From Lentzea waywayandensis (GTDB taxonomy: Bacteria; Actinomycetota; Actinomycetes; Mycobacteriales; Pseudonocardiaceae): DNA of 64,000 bases. The position numbers and the translations under genes were made by a program. Where the stretch lies: the NCBI RefSeq assembly GCF_900115955.1, contig NZ_FOYL01000020.1, positions 17,726-81,725 of the forward strand, written 5' to 3'. The notes beneath the pieces are model-generated. The model ran no database searches and was not told the DNA's origin. It was given only the letters and a program-made list of their open reading frames with translations. Positions 46,051 through 55,393 of this stretch are shown piece after piece. How positions within the stretch are numbered: position 1 is the stretch's first letter; each line of letters begins with the position of its first letter.

Positions 46051-46581
46051 TCAAGACATGTGCACCGATACCGCGTAGTCGCCGCCGCGGAACTCCTCCC
46101 GGTCCCAGGTGGCGAACCGCTCGACCAGCGTCAGCCCGGCCTGGGCGCAGTGCTCGTCGTACTGCTCGACGGTGTAGCCCCGGTTCAGGCCGAACCCGGC
46201 CACCAGGAACCGGCCCACGTGCCGCGCCACGCCCGCGACGAGCGCGTCCTGCGTGCCGGGCGCGGTGAACAGCGGCACGTTGCCCGCCATCACGACCACG
46301 TCGAACGTGCGTCCCAGGTCGAGTTCGGCCAGGTCGGACCGCACCCAGGTGATGTCCGGTGCCAGTTCGCGCGCGTGGGCCAGCATCGACTCGTCCAGGT
46401 CCGCTCCGACCACGTCGATGCCGTGCCTGGCCAGCTCGATCGCGACCCGTCCCGTGCCGCAGCCGGCGTCCAGCACGGAGGCCGGCCCGAACGCGCGCAC
46501 GAAGGTCGCCTCGCCGTGCACGTCCATCCCCGACTCGGCGAGCGAGTCGAACCTGCGCTGGTACTCAGCCCCGTTCCACAC
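46051..46581 (-). CDS. Class I SAM-dependent methyltransferase
   Basis: Small class I methyltransferase of 176 aa. Motif I is VLDAGCGTGRVAIEL, then VVGADLDESMLAHAR (motif post-I acidic residue) and FDVVVMAGNVPLF (motif II). The GTG at 46581 is the likely start because the N-terminus VWNGAEYQRRFDSLAESG is common in this methyltransferase group, and residues encoded further upstream are compositionally unlike protein. The substrate is unknown. It is divergent from the SGNH hydrolase gene. Confidence 0.83.
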   Translation of the reverse strand: MWNGAEYQRRFDSLAESGMDVHGEATFVRAFGPASVLDAGCGTGRVAIELARHGIDVVGADLDESMLAHARELAPDITWVRSDLAELDLGRTFDVVVMAGNVPLFTAPGTQDALVAGVARHVGRFLVAGFGLNRGYTVEQYDEHCAQAGLTLVERFATWDREEFRGGDYAVSVHMS

Positions 46582-46697
46582 GAGACGCAGCCTAGGCGGC
46601 GCCTGGCCGTTCCGTTCGACGAGAACGGTCAGGCGCGGCCCAGGACCCGAAGATCGGCGGATACCGTCTCGATGAGAGCGCTGCCAAGGTCGAAGGC

Positions 46698-47873
46698 ATG
46701 ACGCGCTTTCTGCTGGCAGTGGCGTTGCTCGTGGCCGCGGCCTCCCCCGCACAGGCCGCACCTCTCCGATGGGTCGGCACGTGGGCGACCGCGCCGTCCT
46801 CCGCGGTCTCCGGCACCGAGAACGGCTATCCGAACTTCTCGCTGCGCAACATCGTGCACGTCAGCGCGGGAGGCAAGGAGATCCGCGTCCGGCTCTCCAA
46901 CGCCTACGGCCGCACCCCGATCGTGTTCGGCCAGGTCACGGTGGCCCGCGCGGCCGGTCCGGACACGCCCTTGGCGTTGGCCGGGACCATGCGCACGCTG
47001 ACGTTCGGCGGCTCCCAGTCGATCACGGCCCCGCCCGGCGCCGACGTGATCAGCGACGGCGTGGCGCTGAACGTCCCCGCCGACTCGGACCTGCTGGTGA
47101 GCGTCTACACGCCCGAGCCAGGCGGCCCGGTCACGCACCACCAGCTCACGATGCAGAACTCGTACTTCACCCGCGACGGCAACCACACGGCCGACGAGTC
47201 CGCCGCCGCCTACCGCGAACGCACCAGGAGCTGGCACTACGTCTCCGGCGTCGACGTGCGCACCTCCACCGTGCAGGGCAGCGTCGTGGCGCTCGGCGAC
47301 TCGATCACCGACGGCGCGAACTCGACCTGGGGTGCGAACCTGCGCTGGCCCGACCAGCTCGCCGACCGCGTGAACACCCGCCTGGGCGTGCTGAACGCGG
47401 GCATCAGCGGCAACCGCCTCCTGCTCGACGGCGGCTCGGCCGGCCCCAACGCCCTGGCCAGGCTGAACCGCGACGTGCTGACCCAGTCCGGCGTGCGCTC
47501 GGTGATCGTGTTCGAGGGCATCAACGACATCCAGCAGACCCCGCACCAGACCGACCCCGCCAAGATCATCGCCGCGCTGAAGCAGATCGCGCAGCGTTCG
47601 CACGACCGCGGTCTGCGGGTGATCGGCGCGACGATCACGCCGTTCAAGGGCTGGAACAGCTACACCGAGGAACTGGAGCAGGTCCGCCAGACCGTGAACG
47701 CGTTCATCCGCACCAGCCCCGACTTCGACGCGGTCGTGGACTTCGATCGCGTGATTCGCGACCCCGCCGACCCGCAGCGGATCAAGCCGGACTACGACCA
47801 GGGCGACCACCTGCACCCCGGCGACAAGGGGTTCGAGGCGATGGCGAAGGCGGTGAAGATCGCCACACTCTGA
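46698..47873 (+). CDS. Secreted SGNH/GDSL hydrolase
   Basis: Secreted SGNH-fold esterase of 391 aa. The signal is MTRFLLAVALLVAAASPAQAA. Blocks are seen in order: block I VALGDSITDG with the nucleophilic Ser, block II GISGNR with oxyanion Gly, block III EGINDI with oxyanion Asn, and block V DHLHPGD with the catalytic Asp-His pair. The N-terminal ~180 residues form an extra beta-rich domain seen in actinobacterial GDSL lipase-like proteins. Likely activity is hydrolysis of carbohydrate or lipid esters outside the cell. It is close to the extracellular carbohydrate-enzyme island, but no shared operator is seen. Confidence 0.93.
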   Translation: MTRFLLAVALLVAAASPAQAAPLRWVGTWATAPSSAVSGTENGYPNFSLRNIVHVSAGGKEIRVRLSNAYGRTPIVFGQVTVARAAGPDTPLALAGTMRTLTFGGSQSITAPPGADVISDGVALNVPADSDLLVSVYTPEPGGPVTHHQLTMQNSYFTRDGNHTADESAAAYRERTRSWHYVSGVDVRTSTVQGSVVALGDSITDGANSTWGANLRWPDQLADRVNTRLGVLNAGISGNRLLLDGGSAGPNALARLNRDVLTQSGVRSVIVFEGINDIQQTPHQTDPAKIIAALKQIAQRSHDRGLRVIGATITPFKGWNSYTEELEQVRQTVNAFIRTSPDFDAVVDFDRVIRDPADPQRIKPDYDQGDHLHPGDKGFEAMAKAVKIATL

Positions 47874-47958
47874 CACCCGATCGGGCGGTTCGGGTTTGCT
47901 GGGACCCTTGCTCCGGTTGTTCGATGGAGATCAACACACACCGGTAAGGGGTCCACGC

Positions 47959-48522
47959 ATGCGTCTCACGATCCTCGCCGCCGTGCTCGCGGCCGGCGCC
48001 ACGGCCTGCGGGTCGCCGGCCCCGGCGCCCCAGGGTCAGACGGCCTCCACGACCTCGACCGCGCCCACGTCCGCGTCGGCTCCGGTGAGCGACAAGCAGA
48101 AGCCCGCGGTGAAGGCCGAGCTGACCATGCAGGGCAAGCCCGGCCTGGGCCTGCTGACCGCGACGAACCAGGGCACCGCGCCGATCACGTTCCAGGGCTG
48201 GCCGAAGCTCGCCTTCACCAACCCCGCGAACCAGCCCGCCGCGATCCCCGTGGAGCAGAAGCTGGTGCCCGGCGAGGGGCCGTCGATCACGTTGCAGCCC
48301 GGGCAGACCGCGTTCGCCGGGGTGCTGCTCGACGTCGACGACGACGCCAACTCGTTCGCCATCAACGAGATGACCGCCGAACTGCCCGGGATGACGCCGG
48401 CGAAGGTGACGTTCATCGGGACGGACGGCCGGCCGATCGCCGACCTGACCAGGCTGAAGGTCAGCGAGGCCAAGGTCGGGACGATGCAGCCGGCCGCCCA
48501 GGGCGTCACGGTGTTCGACTAG
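47959..48522 (+). CDS. DUF4232-type lipoprotein
   Basis: Lipoprotein of 187 aa with a lipobox ending in ATAC. A Thr/Ser/Ala-rich spacer precedes a beta-sandwich with KAELTMQGKPGLGLLTATNQGTAPITFQGWPKLAF, the DUF4232 pattern common in actinobacterial surface proteins. Function is unknown. The ATG at 47959 is the natural start of the signal. It overlaps the convergent LamG-type gene by 4 bp. Confidence 0.8.
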   Translation: MRLTILAAVLAAGATACGSPAPAPQGQTASTTSTAPTSASAPVSDKQKPAVKAELTMQGKPGLGLLTATNQGTAPITFQGWPKLAFTNPANQPAAIPVEQKLVPGEGPSITLQPGQTAFAGVLLDVDDDANSFAINEMTAELPGMTPAKVTFIGTDGRPIADLTRLKVSEAKVGTMQPAAQGVTVFD

Positions 48523-49448
48523 CCCTTCATCCAGCGGTACTGCAGGTACACCTCCCACGGATGGGCAGCGCGGTCGAGGAACATCAGGCTGTCCATCCGG
48601 CAGTTGCAGGCGTTGCCCTCGCGGGTGTTCTGCGGGTAGCTGCCGCCGATCTTGTAGCCGCGCGGGTCGGTCGCCGACGCGAGGTCGGGTTCCGGTTCGC
48701 CTTCGAGCTTCCACGGGTCACCGGCGACGACGTACTTGCCCGCTACCGGATTTCCGTTGCGGTACAACGCCATGGCGCCGGTGTCGAAGTCGAACGTGGC
48801 CGCGAGGAACACCCATTCGTTCTGCGGCAACAGTTCCTGCCAGCCCTGGGAAGCGGCGAACGTCTGTGACTCACCGCCGTCGATCCTGCGGGCCAGGGCG
48901 ACCAGCTTCAGTTCGCCGTCGACCTGGATCAGTTCCAGCAGTGCGCGCACCGCGTGGCCGTTGGAGTCGCCGCTGAGGACGCCGGCCAGGCCGATCGCGC
49001 CGTAGAGGTCGTCGGGGTTGGCCGAGTTCGAGTTCGGGGCCGGGTTCTGGCCCGTCATCTTCACCCAGCCCATGATCGACGCCTGGCGCGTGCCGTTGAA
49101 CGCCTTCAGGGTGGGCACGCCGGTGTCGCTGTACAGGCCCGCCTTCCAGTCGTCGTTGCCGGCGACCGTCGGGTTGATCTGCTTGAGCTGCACCGAGTTG
49201 CGGCTGCGCCGGAACGCTCCGTCGCGCACGCGCATGTCGGCGCCGCCGTTGATCAGCTGCAACGACGTGCCTGAACGGCCGCTGTCCTGCTCAAGGGCCT
49301 TGTTGCCGCGCGCCGGGTGTTCGAAGTCGTAGTACGACACCAGGTTGCGCGACAACGTGGGCAGCACCGTGCCGAACGTGGCGTGAGCCGGTGCGGCCAG
49401 GCCCACGCTGAACGCCGCGACCAGGCCGAGAACCAGAAGACGCTTCAC
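48519..49448 (-). CDS. Secreted LamG-type concanavalin-like protein (separate copy)
   Basis: Secreted protein of 309 aa: signal peptide (MKRLLVLGLVAAFSVGLAAPAHA), then a LamG/concanavalin-like domain with VSYYDFEHPARGN, WVFLAATFDFDTGAMALYRNG and KIGGSYPQNTREGNACNCRMDSLMFLDRA. The whole mature domain is homologous to the C-terminal ~290 residues of the fused protein at 51608-54514. The start is a GTG with GGGGAG 4 nt upstream, overlapping the stop of the PQQ-type sugar dehydrogenase gene (GTGA). It is thus translated with that enzyme and probably binds the same polysaccharide or the enzyme itself. Confidence 0.87.
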   Translation of the reverse strand: MKRLLVLGLVAAFSVGLAAPAHATFGTVLPTLSRNLVSYYDFEHPARGNKALEQDSGRSGTSLQLINGGADMRVRDGAFRRSRNSVQLKQINPTVAGNDDWKAGLYSDTGVPTLKAFNGTRQASIMGWVKMTGQNPAPNSNSANPDDLYGAIGLAGVLSGDSNGHAVRALLELIQVDGELKLVALARRIDGGESQTFAASQGWQELLPQNEWVFLAATFDFDTGAMALYRNGNPVAGKYVVAGDPWKLEGEPEPDLASATDPRGYKIGGSYPQNTREGNACNCRMDSLMFLDRAAHPWEVYLQYRWMKG

Positions 49449-51502
49449 CGGACTCCCCTGCCCTGCACGCGCAGGTCGCGGAGCCTGCCGATGTTGTCGA
49501 ACGAGCCGAAACCGACTCGGCCCGAGGAGAACGTCTTGTCCACGGCGGTCATCAACGGATAGGGCGAACCGTCCACGTACACAGCTATCTCCCCCGAGTC
49601 GGCACAATGCTTGACCCGCACGCGATGCCAGGCCGTGTCGCTGACGGCCGGAGGCGCGCCGACCGAACGCACGGCGTCCCACTGGTGGTCGAGGCGCAGC
49701 CGGTCGGCGTTGTTCACGACGAAGATGCCGTTGTGCGGGTAGATCTTGTTGTCCGACGAGAGATGCGCGTAGTAGAACTCGGTGTCGGAGCGGTAGCCGA
49801 ACACGATGATCACGTCCCGGTTGGACTCGGCGACCGGCGTGTCCAACCGCACCGAGGCGTCGACCCGCACCGAGCCGAACGCGGGTCCCTTCTGGAGCAC
49901 CGCGTACTCGAACGGACGGCGCGGACCCGGCCGGGCGGCACCGGGTTGCGCCAGCACGACCTCGCGGCCCGGGAACTGCCAGAGGTCAGGGGTCACCGGC
50001 TGCCACGAACGCGCCGACGTGGCACCGGAGACGAAGTCGTGGCCGGAGCGGCAGGAGGCGAAGGTGCGCGCACCCGTCACCTTCCAGATCTTGCCGTTCG
50101 CCTTGGCCAGCACGTAGAGCTCACCGTCGGCGTCCTGACCGAAGCGCAGGTCGACGCGGTTCGGGTCGTTGACGAGGGCCTTCATCGTCGTCAGCGCGCC
50201 GTTGACGTAGACCATCATCTCGCGCGAGACGGCCATGGGTTTACCGGCGCGCATCTCGCGTTCGTCGGCGTAGTAGATCAGGCCCTTCACGCCCTCGCCG
50301 TAGATGTACTTGCCACGCAACGAAGGGATCTTCGAGCCGCGGTAGACAAAGCCGCCCATCAACGCGTTGCCGCTGTCCGCGCACGGACGTTGGGTGGAGA
50401 GGCGGTTGTGGTCGAACGCCGTCACCGGGTAGGTGTAGCCGTACTTGGCGTCGTCGGCGGGCAGCGGGAACACGCCGCACGACGGGTCGCCGCGCCGGTA
50501 CTGCCAGATGCCCTCGCGTTCGCTCCAGCCCAGGTTGGCGCCCTTGCGGACCTCGTAGACCGCGTCGACGGCCTTCTCGCCGATGTGGCCCATGTACATC
50601 CTGTGCGTGCTGGGGTCCCAGCTGAAGCGGTACGGGTCGCGCATGCCGTACGCGTAGATCTCGCCCAGCGCGCCTGCGTTGCGCACGAACGGGTTCGCGC
50701 GTGGGATGCCGTACTGGCCGTTGACGCCGTTGTGCCCGGCCGGGTCGATGCGCAGGATCTTGCCCTGCGGCAGCGCCAGATCCTGCGGCACGGTCGTCGA
50801 GACGCCGATGCCGCCGTCACCGGAGGCGATGTAGAGCAGCTTGTAGTCCTCGTCCCACCAGCGCGCCGTCGGGTTGAACCCGATCTCCTGGAAGCCGTGG
50901 ATGAACGAGGCGAAGCCGACTCGCAGCAGTTCGCGGCGTGTGCCGGAGAAGACGTCCGCGCTCGGGTCGGAGGCGGTCCACTCGGTGATCACCCCGTGCA
51001 CCTGGGTGCCGGCGGGCGACGGCAGGTCCGGCTTCTTGGTGGTGAGCGCGGAACCGGTTTCGGTGTGCACGGTGTAGAACTTGCCGTTGCGCCTGAAGTC
51101 CGGGTGGAACGCGGCGAACCCGAAGCCGCTACCCAGGCCGCGGTGGGTGTGGAAGTCGGGGCCGACCGCCACGCCCAGGTCGAGGAACGCGTGCTGCACA
51201 CCCTTGTCCAGGAGGTAGAGCTTGCCGTTCATGTCGGGCACGAACATCCGGCCGGAGCCGTCGGGCACCTCGCCCAGGTAGTTGATCCTGTTGTAGCGCA
51301 CCAGTCTGGTGTCGGTCGGCGGCGGCACGGGCTGCGACTTCGGCAGCTGCGCGACCTCCGTCAGTTCCAGGCCGACACCGGACGCACCCGGTGTCGGCAA
51401 CGGGTCGGCGATCGGCGCATCCGACTGCGCCGACGCGATGGGCACGAACAACGCCGAGAGCACGAATGTTGTGACAGCCAACCGAGACAAGCGTCTGTAC
51501 AT
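49445..51502 (-). CDS. Secreted PQQ-type sugar dehydrogenase with concanavalin-like domain (split paralogue)
   Basis: Secreted protein of 685 aa. After the signal peptide comes a six-bladed glucose/sorbosone dehydrogenase propeller (~40-450) with GLGSGFGFAAFHPDF, IASGDGGIG, GKILRIDPAGHNG and YGMRDPYRFSWD motifs. A C-terminal concanavalin-like domain (~470-685, DVIIVFGYRSDTEFYYAHLSSD) resembles DUF1080-type sugar-binding modules. Soluble PQQ dehydrogenases of this fold oxidise aldoses with PQQ and Ca2+; the cofactor here is inferred. The ATG at 51502 gives the signal peptide. Its promoter carries the LacI-like operator. The neighbouring gene 51608-54514 is a paralogue with the LamG domain fused on. 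Confidence 0.87.
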   Translation of the reverse strand: MYRRLSRLAVTTFVLSALFVPIASAQSDAPIADPLPTPGASGVGLELTEVAQLPKSQPVPPPTDTRLVRYNRINYLGEVPDGSGRMFVPDMNGKLYLLDKGVQHAFLDLGVAVGPDFHTHRGLGSGFGFAAFHPDFRRNGKFYTVHTETGSALTTKKPDLPSPAGTQVHGVITEWTASDPSADVFSGTRRELLRVGFASFIHGFQEIGFNPTARWWDEDYKLLYIASGDGGIGVSTTVPQDLALPQGKILRIDPAGHNGVNGQYGIPRANPFVRNAGALGEIYAYGMRDPYRFSWDPSTHRMYMGHIGEKAVDAVYEVRKGANLGWSEREGIWQYRRGDPSCGVFPLPADDAKYGYTYPVTAFDHNRLSTQRPCADSGNALMGGFVYRGSKIPSLRGKYIYGEGVKGLIYYADEREMRAGKPMAVSREMMVYVNGALTTMKALVNDPNRVDLRFGQDADGELYVLAKANGKIWKVTGARTFASCRSGHDFVSGATSARSWQPVTPDLWQFPGREVVLAQPGAARPGPRRPFEYAVLQKGPAFGSVRVDASVRLDTPVAESNRDVIIVFGYRSDTEFYYAHLSSDNKIYPHNGIFVVNNADRLRLDHQWDAVRSVGAPPAVSDTAWHRVRVKHCADSGEIAVYVDGSPYPLMTAVDKTFSSGRVGFGSFDNIGRLRDLRVQGRGVR

Positions 51503-51543
51503 CCCCCACCACCCTGTGGGCCAGGCCGTGCCAGCACGGCAGC

Positions 51544-51603
51544 GGAAAGCGCTTTCCAATGCAGCGGCACCCGGAATCTACCTAGCTAATAAGGTGGTTA
51601 CAA
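51544..51603 (-). promoter_or_regulatory. Promoter and LacI-like operator of the split sugar-dehydrogenase operon
   Basis: On the minus strand TTGTAA (51598-51603) and TAGATT (51575-51580) are 17 nt apart, putting the transcription start near 51568. The perfect 14-bp palindrome GGAAAGCGCTTTCC (51544-51557) lies at about +11 to +24, suiting a LacI/CebR-type roadblock repressor. Confidence 0.7.
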
Positions 51604-51607
51604 CCCC

Positions 51608-54514
51608 TCAGCGGCGGCCTGTGGTCACCCACTCGTACTGTCCGCGCACCTCGTCGGCGCTGACAGCGCGGTCCAGGAACATGAGGCCGTCGAGGCGGCA
51701 GTTGCAGGCGTTGGTCTCGCGGTTGTTCTGCGGATGACTGCCGCCGATCTTGATCCCCCGCGGGTTCGTCGCCGAGGTGACGTCCGGTTCGGGTGCTCCG
51801 TTGATCTTCCACGGATCTCCCTTGACCGCATAGGTGCCCTCCACGGCCTTGCCGTCCACGTAGAGGCCGATCGTGCCGTTGTCGAAGTCGAACGTCCCGG
51901 CGAGGAACACCCACTTGTTCAACGGCAGCAGCGTCTTCCAGTCGGCGTTGGCCACGAAGAACTGCTTGTCACCGCCGTCCACACGACGACCGAGCGCGAT
52001 CAGCCGCATCGCACCGTCGTGGTTCTCCGTCTCCAGCAACGCCCGCGCGGCGTGGCCGTCGGAGTCACCCGAGAGCACGCCCGCGATGCCGATGGCGCCG
52101 TAGAAGTCCGAGGTCCCCGACGAGTTGGAGTTCCGCGCGGGCGCCTCCCCGGTGATCTTCACCCAGGTCATGATCGACATGCCGCGTGCCTTGCCGAACG
52201 CCTTCATCGACGAGACGCCGGACGAGCTGTAGACGCCCGCTTTCCAGTCGTCGTTGCTCTTGTTGTTCGGCCGCACCTGTTTGAGCTGCATCGACGTCCT
52301 GGAGCCCGGGAACGCACCGTCCTGGACCCGCATGGCCGCACCGCCGTTGATCAGCGAGATCGGCGTCCTGGAGTCGGCGCGGCCGAGGTCGTCCTCCTTC
52401 TTCGGGTCGGTGGCGGGATGCTCGAAGTCGTAGTGGTGCACGACCGCGGACGCGATGCCCGGAGACACCTCGGGCGACGCCTCTGCCCGCACGGACGCGG
52501 CTTTGCCGGTGATCCGGAGGTCGGCGACACGGCCGACGTTGTCGAACGAGCCGAACCCGACCCTGCCGGACTTCAGCACGGTGTTCGTCGCCGTCATCAA
52601 CGGCTGCGACGAGCCGTCCACGTACACCGCGATCGCTCCGGTGTCCGCGCAGTGCGAGATGCGGACGCGGTGCCACTTCATGTCCGTCACGGCGGGTGCG
52701 GCGCCCACCGAGCCGTTCCACTGGTCGTCGATGCGCACGCGATCCGCGTTGTCCACCAGGAAGATCCCGTTGTGCGGGTAGATCTTGTTGTCCGACGACA
52801 GGTGCGCGTAGTAGAAGCGGGTGTCGGACTGGTAGCCGAACACGATCACGACGTCGCGGTCCTTCTGCGAGACCGGCGTGTCGAGCCGCACCTGCGCGTC
52901 CACCGTCACGTTGCCGAACGCGGGCCCCTTGGTGACGACCGCGTACTCGTTGGGACGCTTCGGACCAGGCCGCGCGGCGCCGGCCTTGGACAGCACCACC
53001 TCGTTGCCGGGGAACCGCCAGCGCGACGGCGAGACGGGCTTCCAGTCGCCGGCACCGGTGACCCCGCTGACCACGTCACTGCCGGAGTCGCAGGCCTGCT
53101 GGGTCGCGACGGTGCCGGTGACCTTCCAGATCTTGCCGTTCGCCTTGGCCAGCACGTAGAGCTCACCGGCCGCGTCCGTGCCGAACCGCAGGTCGACGCG
53201 GGACTTGCCGGCCAGCGACTGCATGGTCGTGCGCTTGCCCGCCGAGTCGTACACCGCGAGCTCGAACGTCTTCGCGATCGGCGCGCCGGCCCGCATGTCC
53301 TTCTCCTCGGCGTAGTACAGCAGGCCCTTCACGCCCTCGCCGTAGACGTACTTGCCCTGAAGGGAGGGAATCGCCGTGCCGCGGTAGACGAAACCGCCGA
53401 TCAACGCGTTGCCGCTGTCCCCGCAGCCACCGCCCGGCCGGTTGTGGTCGAAGCCCGCGACCGGATAGGTGTAGCCGAACTTCGCGTCGTCGGCGGGCAA
53501 CGGGTAGAGCTGGCACTTGGGGTCGTCGCGGCGGTAGGTCAGGTGGCCTTCCCGTTGTCCCCAGCCGAGATTGGCGCCGGGTTTGACCTCGTAGACCGAC
53601 TCCACGACCTTCTCGCCGATGTGGCCGAGCAGCATCTTGCGCGTGCCACCGGAGTCCCAGCTGAACCGGTACGGGTCGCGCATGCCGATCGCGTACAGCT
53701 CGGCCAGCGCGCCCGGCCTGCCCAGGAACGGGTTCGACGGCGGGATGCCGTACTTCTTGTTGCCGCTGTTGGTTCCCGCGGGGTCGATGCGCAGGATCTT
53801 CCCCTGCGGCACCTTCACGTCCTGCGGCACGTCCGAGCGATAACCGATGCCACCGTCACCGACCGCCAGGTACAGCAGGTTGTCCGGACCGAAGCCGATC
53901 TCCTGGAAACCGTGCAGGTACATGGCGAACCCGATGCGCAGCAGCTCTCGGCGAGTGCCCGAGAACGCCGCGGCTTTCGGATTGGACGCGGTCCATTCGG
54001 TGATCACGCCGTGCACCACCGAGTTCGGTGAGGGCAGGTCGGGTGTGCGGTTCTTCAGCGCGTCCTTGGCCTCGGTGTGCGCGGTGTAGAACTTGCCGTT
54101 GCTCGCGAACTGCGGGTGGAACGCGACGAACCCGAACCCGCTGCCGAGTCCCTGGTGGTTGTGGAAGTTCGCGCCGATGGCCGAACGGACGTCCAGGTAC
54201 GTCCGCTGCCCGCTGCCGTCGCGGTTCAGGGTGTACATCTTGCCGTTCATGTCCGGCACGTAGAACCTGCCGGAGCCGTCCGGAATTTCGCCGAGGTAGT
54301 TGACCCGGTTGTACTGCTTGAGCCTGCTGTCCCCGGCGGCGGGCGTGGTCGACGACTGCGGAAGCCTTGCGATCTCCTGCAGTCGCACGCCCACGCCCGA
54401 CGGCGCGGGCGCGGGAAGCGGGTCCGCGACCGGACCTGCCTGGGCGGCCGCCTGTGGCACCAGGGTGGCCGCCGCGACAGCCAGCGCGGCAACGATTGAG
54501 AGCGATCTGAACAT
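51608..54514 (-). CDS. Secreted PQQ-type sugar dehydrogenase fused to LamG domain
   Basis: Secreted protein of 968 aa. Order: signal peptide, PQQ-type sugar dehydrogenase propeller (~40-460, with GLGSGFGFVAFHPQF, LAVGDGGIG, GKILRIDPAG and IGMRDPYRFSWD), concanavalin-like domain (~480-655), then a LamG-like domain (~680-968) ending CNCRLDGLMFLDRA. It equals the products of the two overlapping genes 49445-51502 and 48519-49448 joined end to end. This fusion is strong evidence that those two proteins work together. The ATG at 54514 has GAGGTGG 6 nt upstream. The promoter has the same LacI-like operator in the same geometry as the split copy. Confidence 0.88.
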   Translation of the reverse strand: MFRSLSIVAALAVAAATLVPQAAAQAGPVADPLPAPAPSGVGVRLQEIARLPQSSTTPAAGDSRLKQYNRVNYLGEIPDGSGRFYVPDMNGKMYTLNRDGSGQRTYLDVRSAIGANFHNHQGLGSGFGFVAFHPQFASNGKFYTAHTEAKDALKNRTPDLPSPNSVVHGVITEWTASNPKAAAFSGTRRELLRIGFAMYLHGFQEIGFGPDNLLYLAVGDGGIGYRSDVPQDVKVPQGKILRIDPAGTNSGNKKYGIPPSNPFLGRPGALAELYAIGMRDPYRFSWDSGGTRKMLLGHIGEKVVESVYEVKPGANLGWGQREGHLTYRRDDPKCQLYPLPADDAKFGYTYPVAGFDHNRPGGGCGDSGNALIGGFVYRGTAIPSLQGKYVYGEGVKGLLYYAEEKDMRAGAPIAKTFELAVYDSAGKRTTMQSLAGKSRVDLRFGTDAAGELYVLAKANGKIWKVTGTVATQQACDSGSDVVSGVTGAGDWKPVSPSRWRFPGNEVVLSKAGAARPGPKRPNEYAVVTKGPAFGNVTVDAQVRLDTPVSQKDRDVVIVFGYQSDTRFYYAHLSSDNKIYPHNGIFLVDNADRVRIDDQWNGSVGAAPAVTDMKWHRVRISHCADTGAIAVYVDGSSQPLMTATNTVLKSGRVGFGSFDNVGRVADLRITGKAASVRAEASPEVSPGIASAVVHHYDFEHPATDPKKEDDLGRADSRTPISLINGGAAMRVQDGAFPGSRTSMQLKQVRPNNKSNDDWKAGVYSSSGVSSMKAFGKARGMSIMTWVKITGEAPARNSNSSGTSDFYGAIGIAGVLSGDSDGHAARALLETENHDGAMRLIALGRRVDGGDKQFFVANADWKTLLPLNKWVFLAGTFDFDNGTIGLYVDGKAVEGTYAVKGDPWKINGAPEPDVTSATNPRGIKIGGSHPQNNRETNACNCRLDGLMFLDRAVSADEVRGQYEWVTTGRR

Positions 54515-54541
54515 CGCGCACCACCTCGTGGAATCGGCTTG

Positions 54542-54601
54542 GGAAAGCGCTTACCACGCGGCGGCGAGCCAGACTCTACGCGCTCAGTCGTGCCCTGTCA
54601 C
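54542..54601 (-). promoter_or_regulatory. Promoter and LacI-like operator of the fused sugar-dehydrogenase gene
   Basis: GTGACA (54596-54601) and TAGAGT (54573-54578) are 17 nt apart on the minus strand. GGAAAGCGCTTACC (54542-54555, 13 of 14 to the consensus) lies about +11 to +24 from the predicted start, exactly as before the paralogue. The promoter sits in the 3' end of the ABC ATPase gene. Confidence 0.65.
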
Positions 54602-55393
54602 GGCTCCCAGCAGGTCTCGGATGTGCGCGGTCGCCGAGGCGAACTCCGGACGGGCCATCGTCGCGGAGTAGTCCCTGTCAGCGGGCAGGTCGACCTCGAT
54701 GATCTCGTTGACCACCGCCGGGCGTCGCGTCAGCACGATCACCCGGTTCGCCAGGTACACCGACTCCGCGATCGAGTGCGTCACGAGCAGCACCGTCGTG
54801 CCGGTCTCCCGCCACACCCGGTGCAGCTCGACGTTCATCTGCTCGCGGGTCAACGCGTCCAGGGCGCCGAACGGCTCGTCCATCAGCAACACGCGCGGCT
54901 GGTGCAACAACGCCCGGCACAACGCAACACGCTGCTGCATGCCACCGGACAACTCGTGCGGCAGAGCGTTCTCGAACCCGGACAACCCGGTCATCTCGAT
55001 GAGCTCGTCCGCCCGCTTGCCCGCCTCGGCCGAGTTCATCCCGCGCATCTCGGCCTGAAGCAGGATGTTCCTGCGCGCCGACCGCCACTCCAGCAACGCG
55101 GCCCGCTGGAACACGAACCCGATGTCGTGCCGCGGCCCGCGCACCTGCTCGCCGAGCAGCGTCACCGTGCCCGACGACGGCGCCAGCAAACCGGACACCA
55201 GCTTCAGCAACGTCGACTTGCCGCAGCCGGACGGCCCGACGATGGACACGAACTCGCCCGGCGCGACGTCGAGCGAGACCTGCTGGATCGCCGTCACCTC
55301 CGCGCGCTTCGACTGGAAGCGCACGGAGACGTCGTTGATCGCGACGGCGGAGGTGGAGACAGTCACATCAGTGCTCATCCCTGCGGTGCTCAT
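54584..55393 (-). CDS. NitT/TauT-type ABC transporter ATP-binding protein
   Basis: ABC ATPase of 269 aa, SsuB/TauB/ThiZ type. Walker A is GPSGCGKST, Q-loop FVFQRAALLEW, signature LSGGMQQR, Walker B VLLMDEPFGALD and switch His THS. The start is the ATG at 55393 overlapping the binding-protein stop (ATGA); a second in-frame ATG lies five codons on, both preceded by AGGG. It energises the permease and binding protein encoded just upstream in the same operon. Relatives import sulfonates, nitrate, or thiamine and pyrimidine precursors. Confidence 0.95.
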   Translation of the reverse strand: MSTAGMSTDVTVSTSAVAINDVSVRFQSKRAEVTAIQQVSLDVAPGEFVSIVGPSGCGKSTLLKLVSGLLAPSSGTVTLLGEQVRGPRHDIGFVFQRAALLEWRSARRNILLQAEMRGMNSAEAGKRADELIEMTGLSGFENALPHELSGGMQQRVALCRALLHQPRVLLMDEPFGALDALTREQMNVELHRVWRETGTTVLLVTHSIAESVYLANRVIVLTRRPAVVNEIIEVDLPADRDYSATMARPEFASATAHIRDLLGAVTGHD

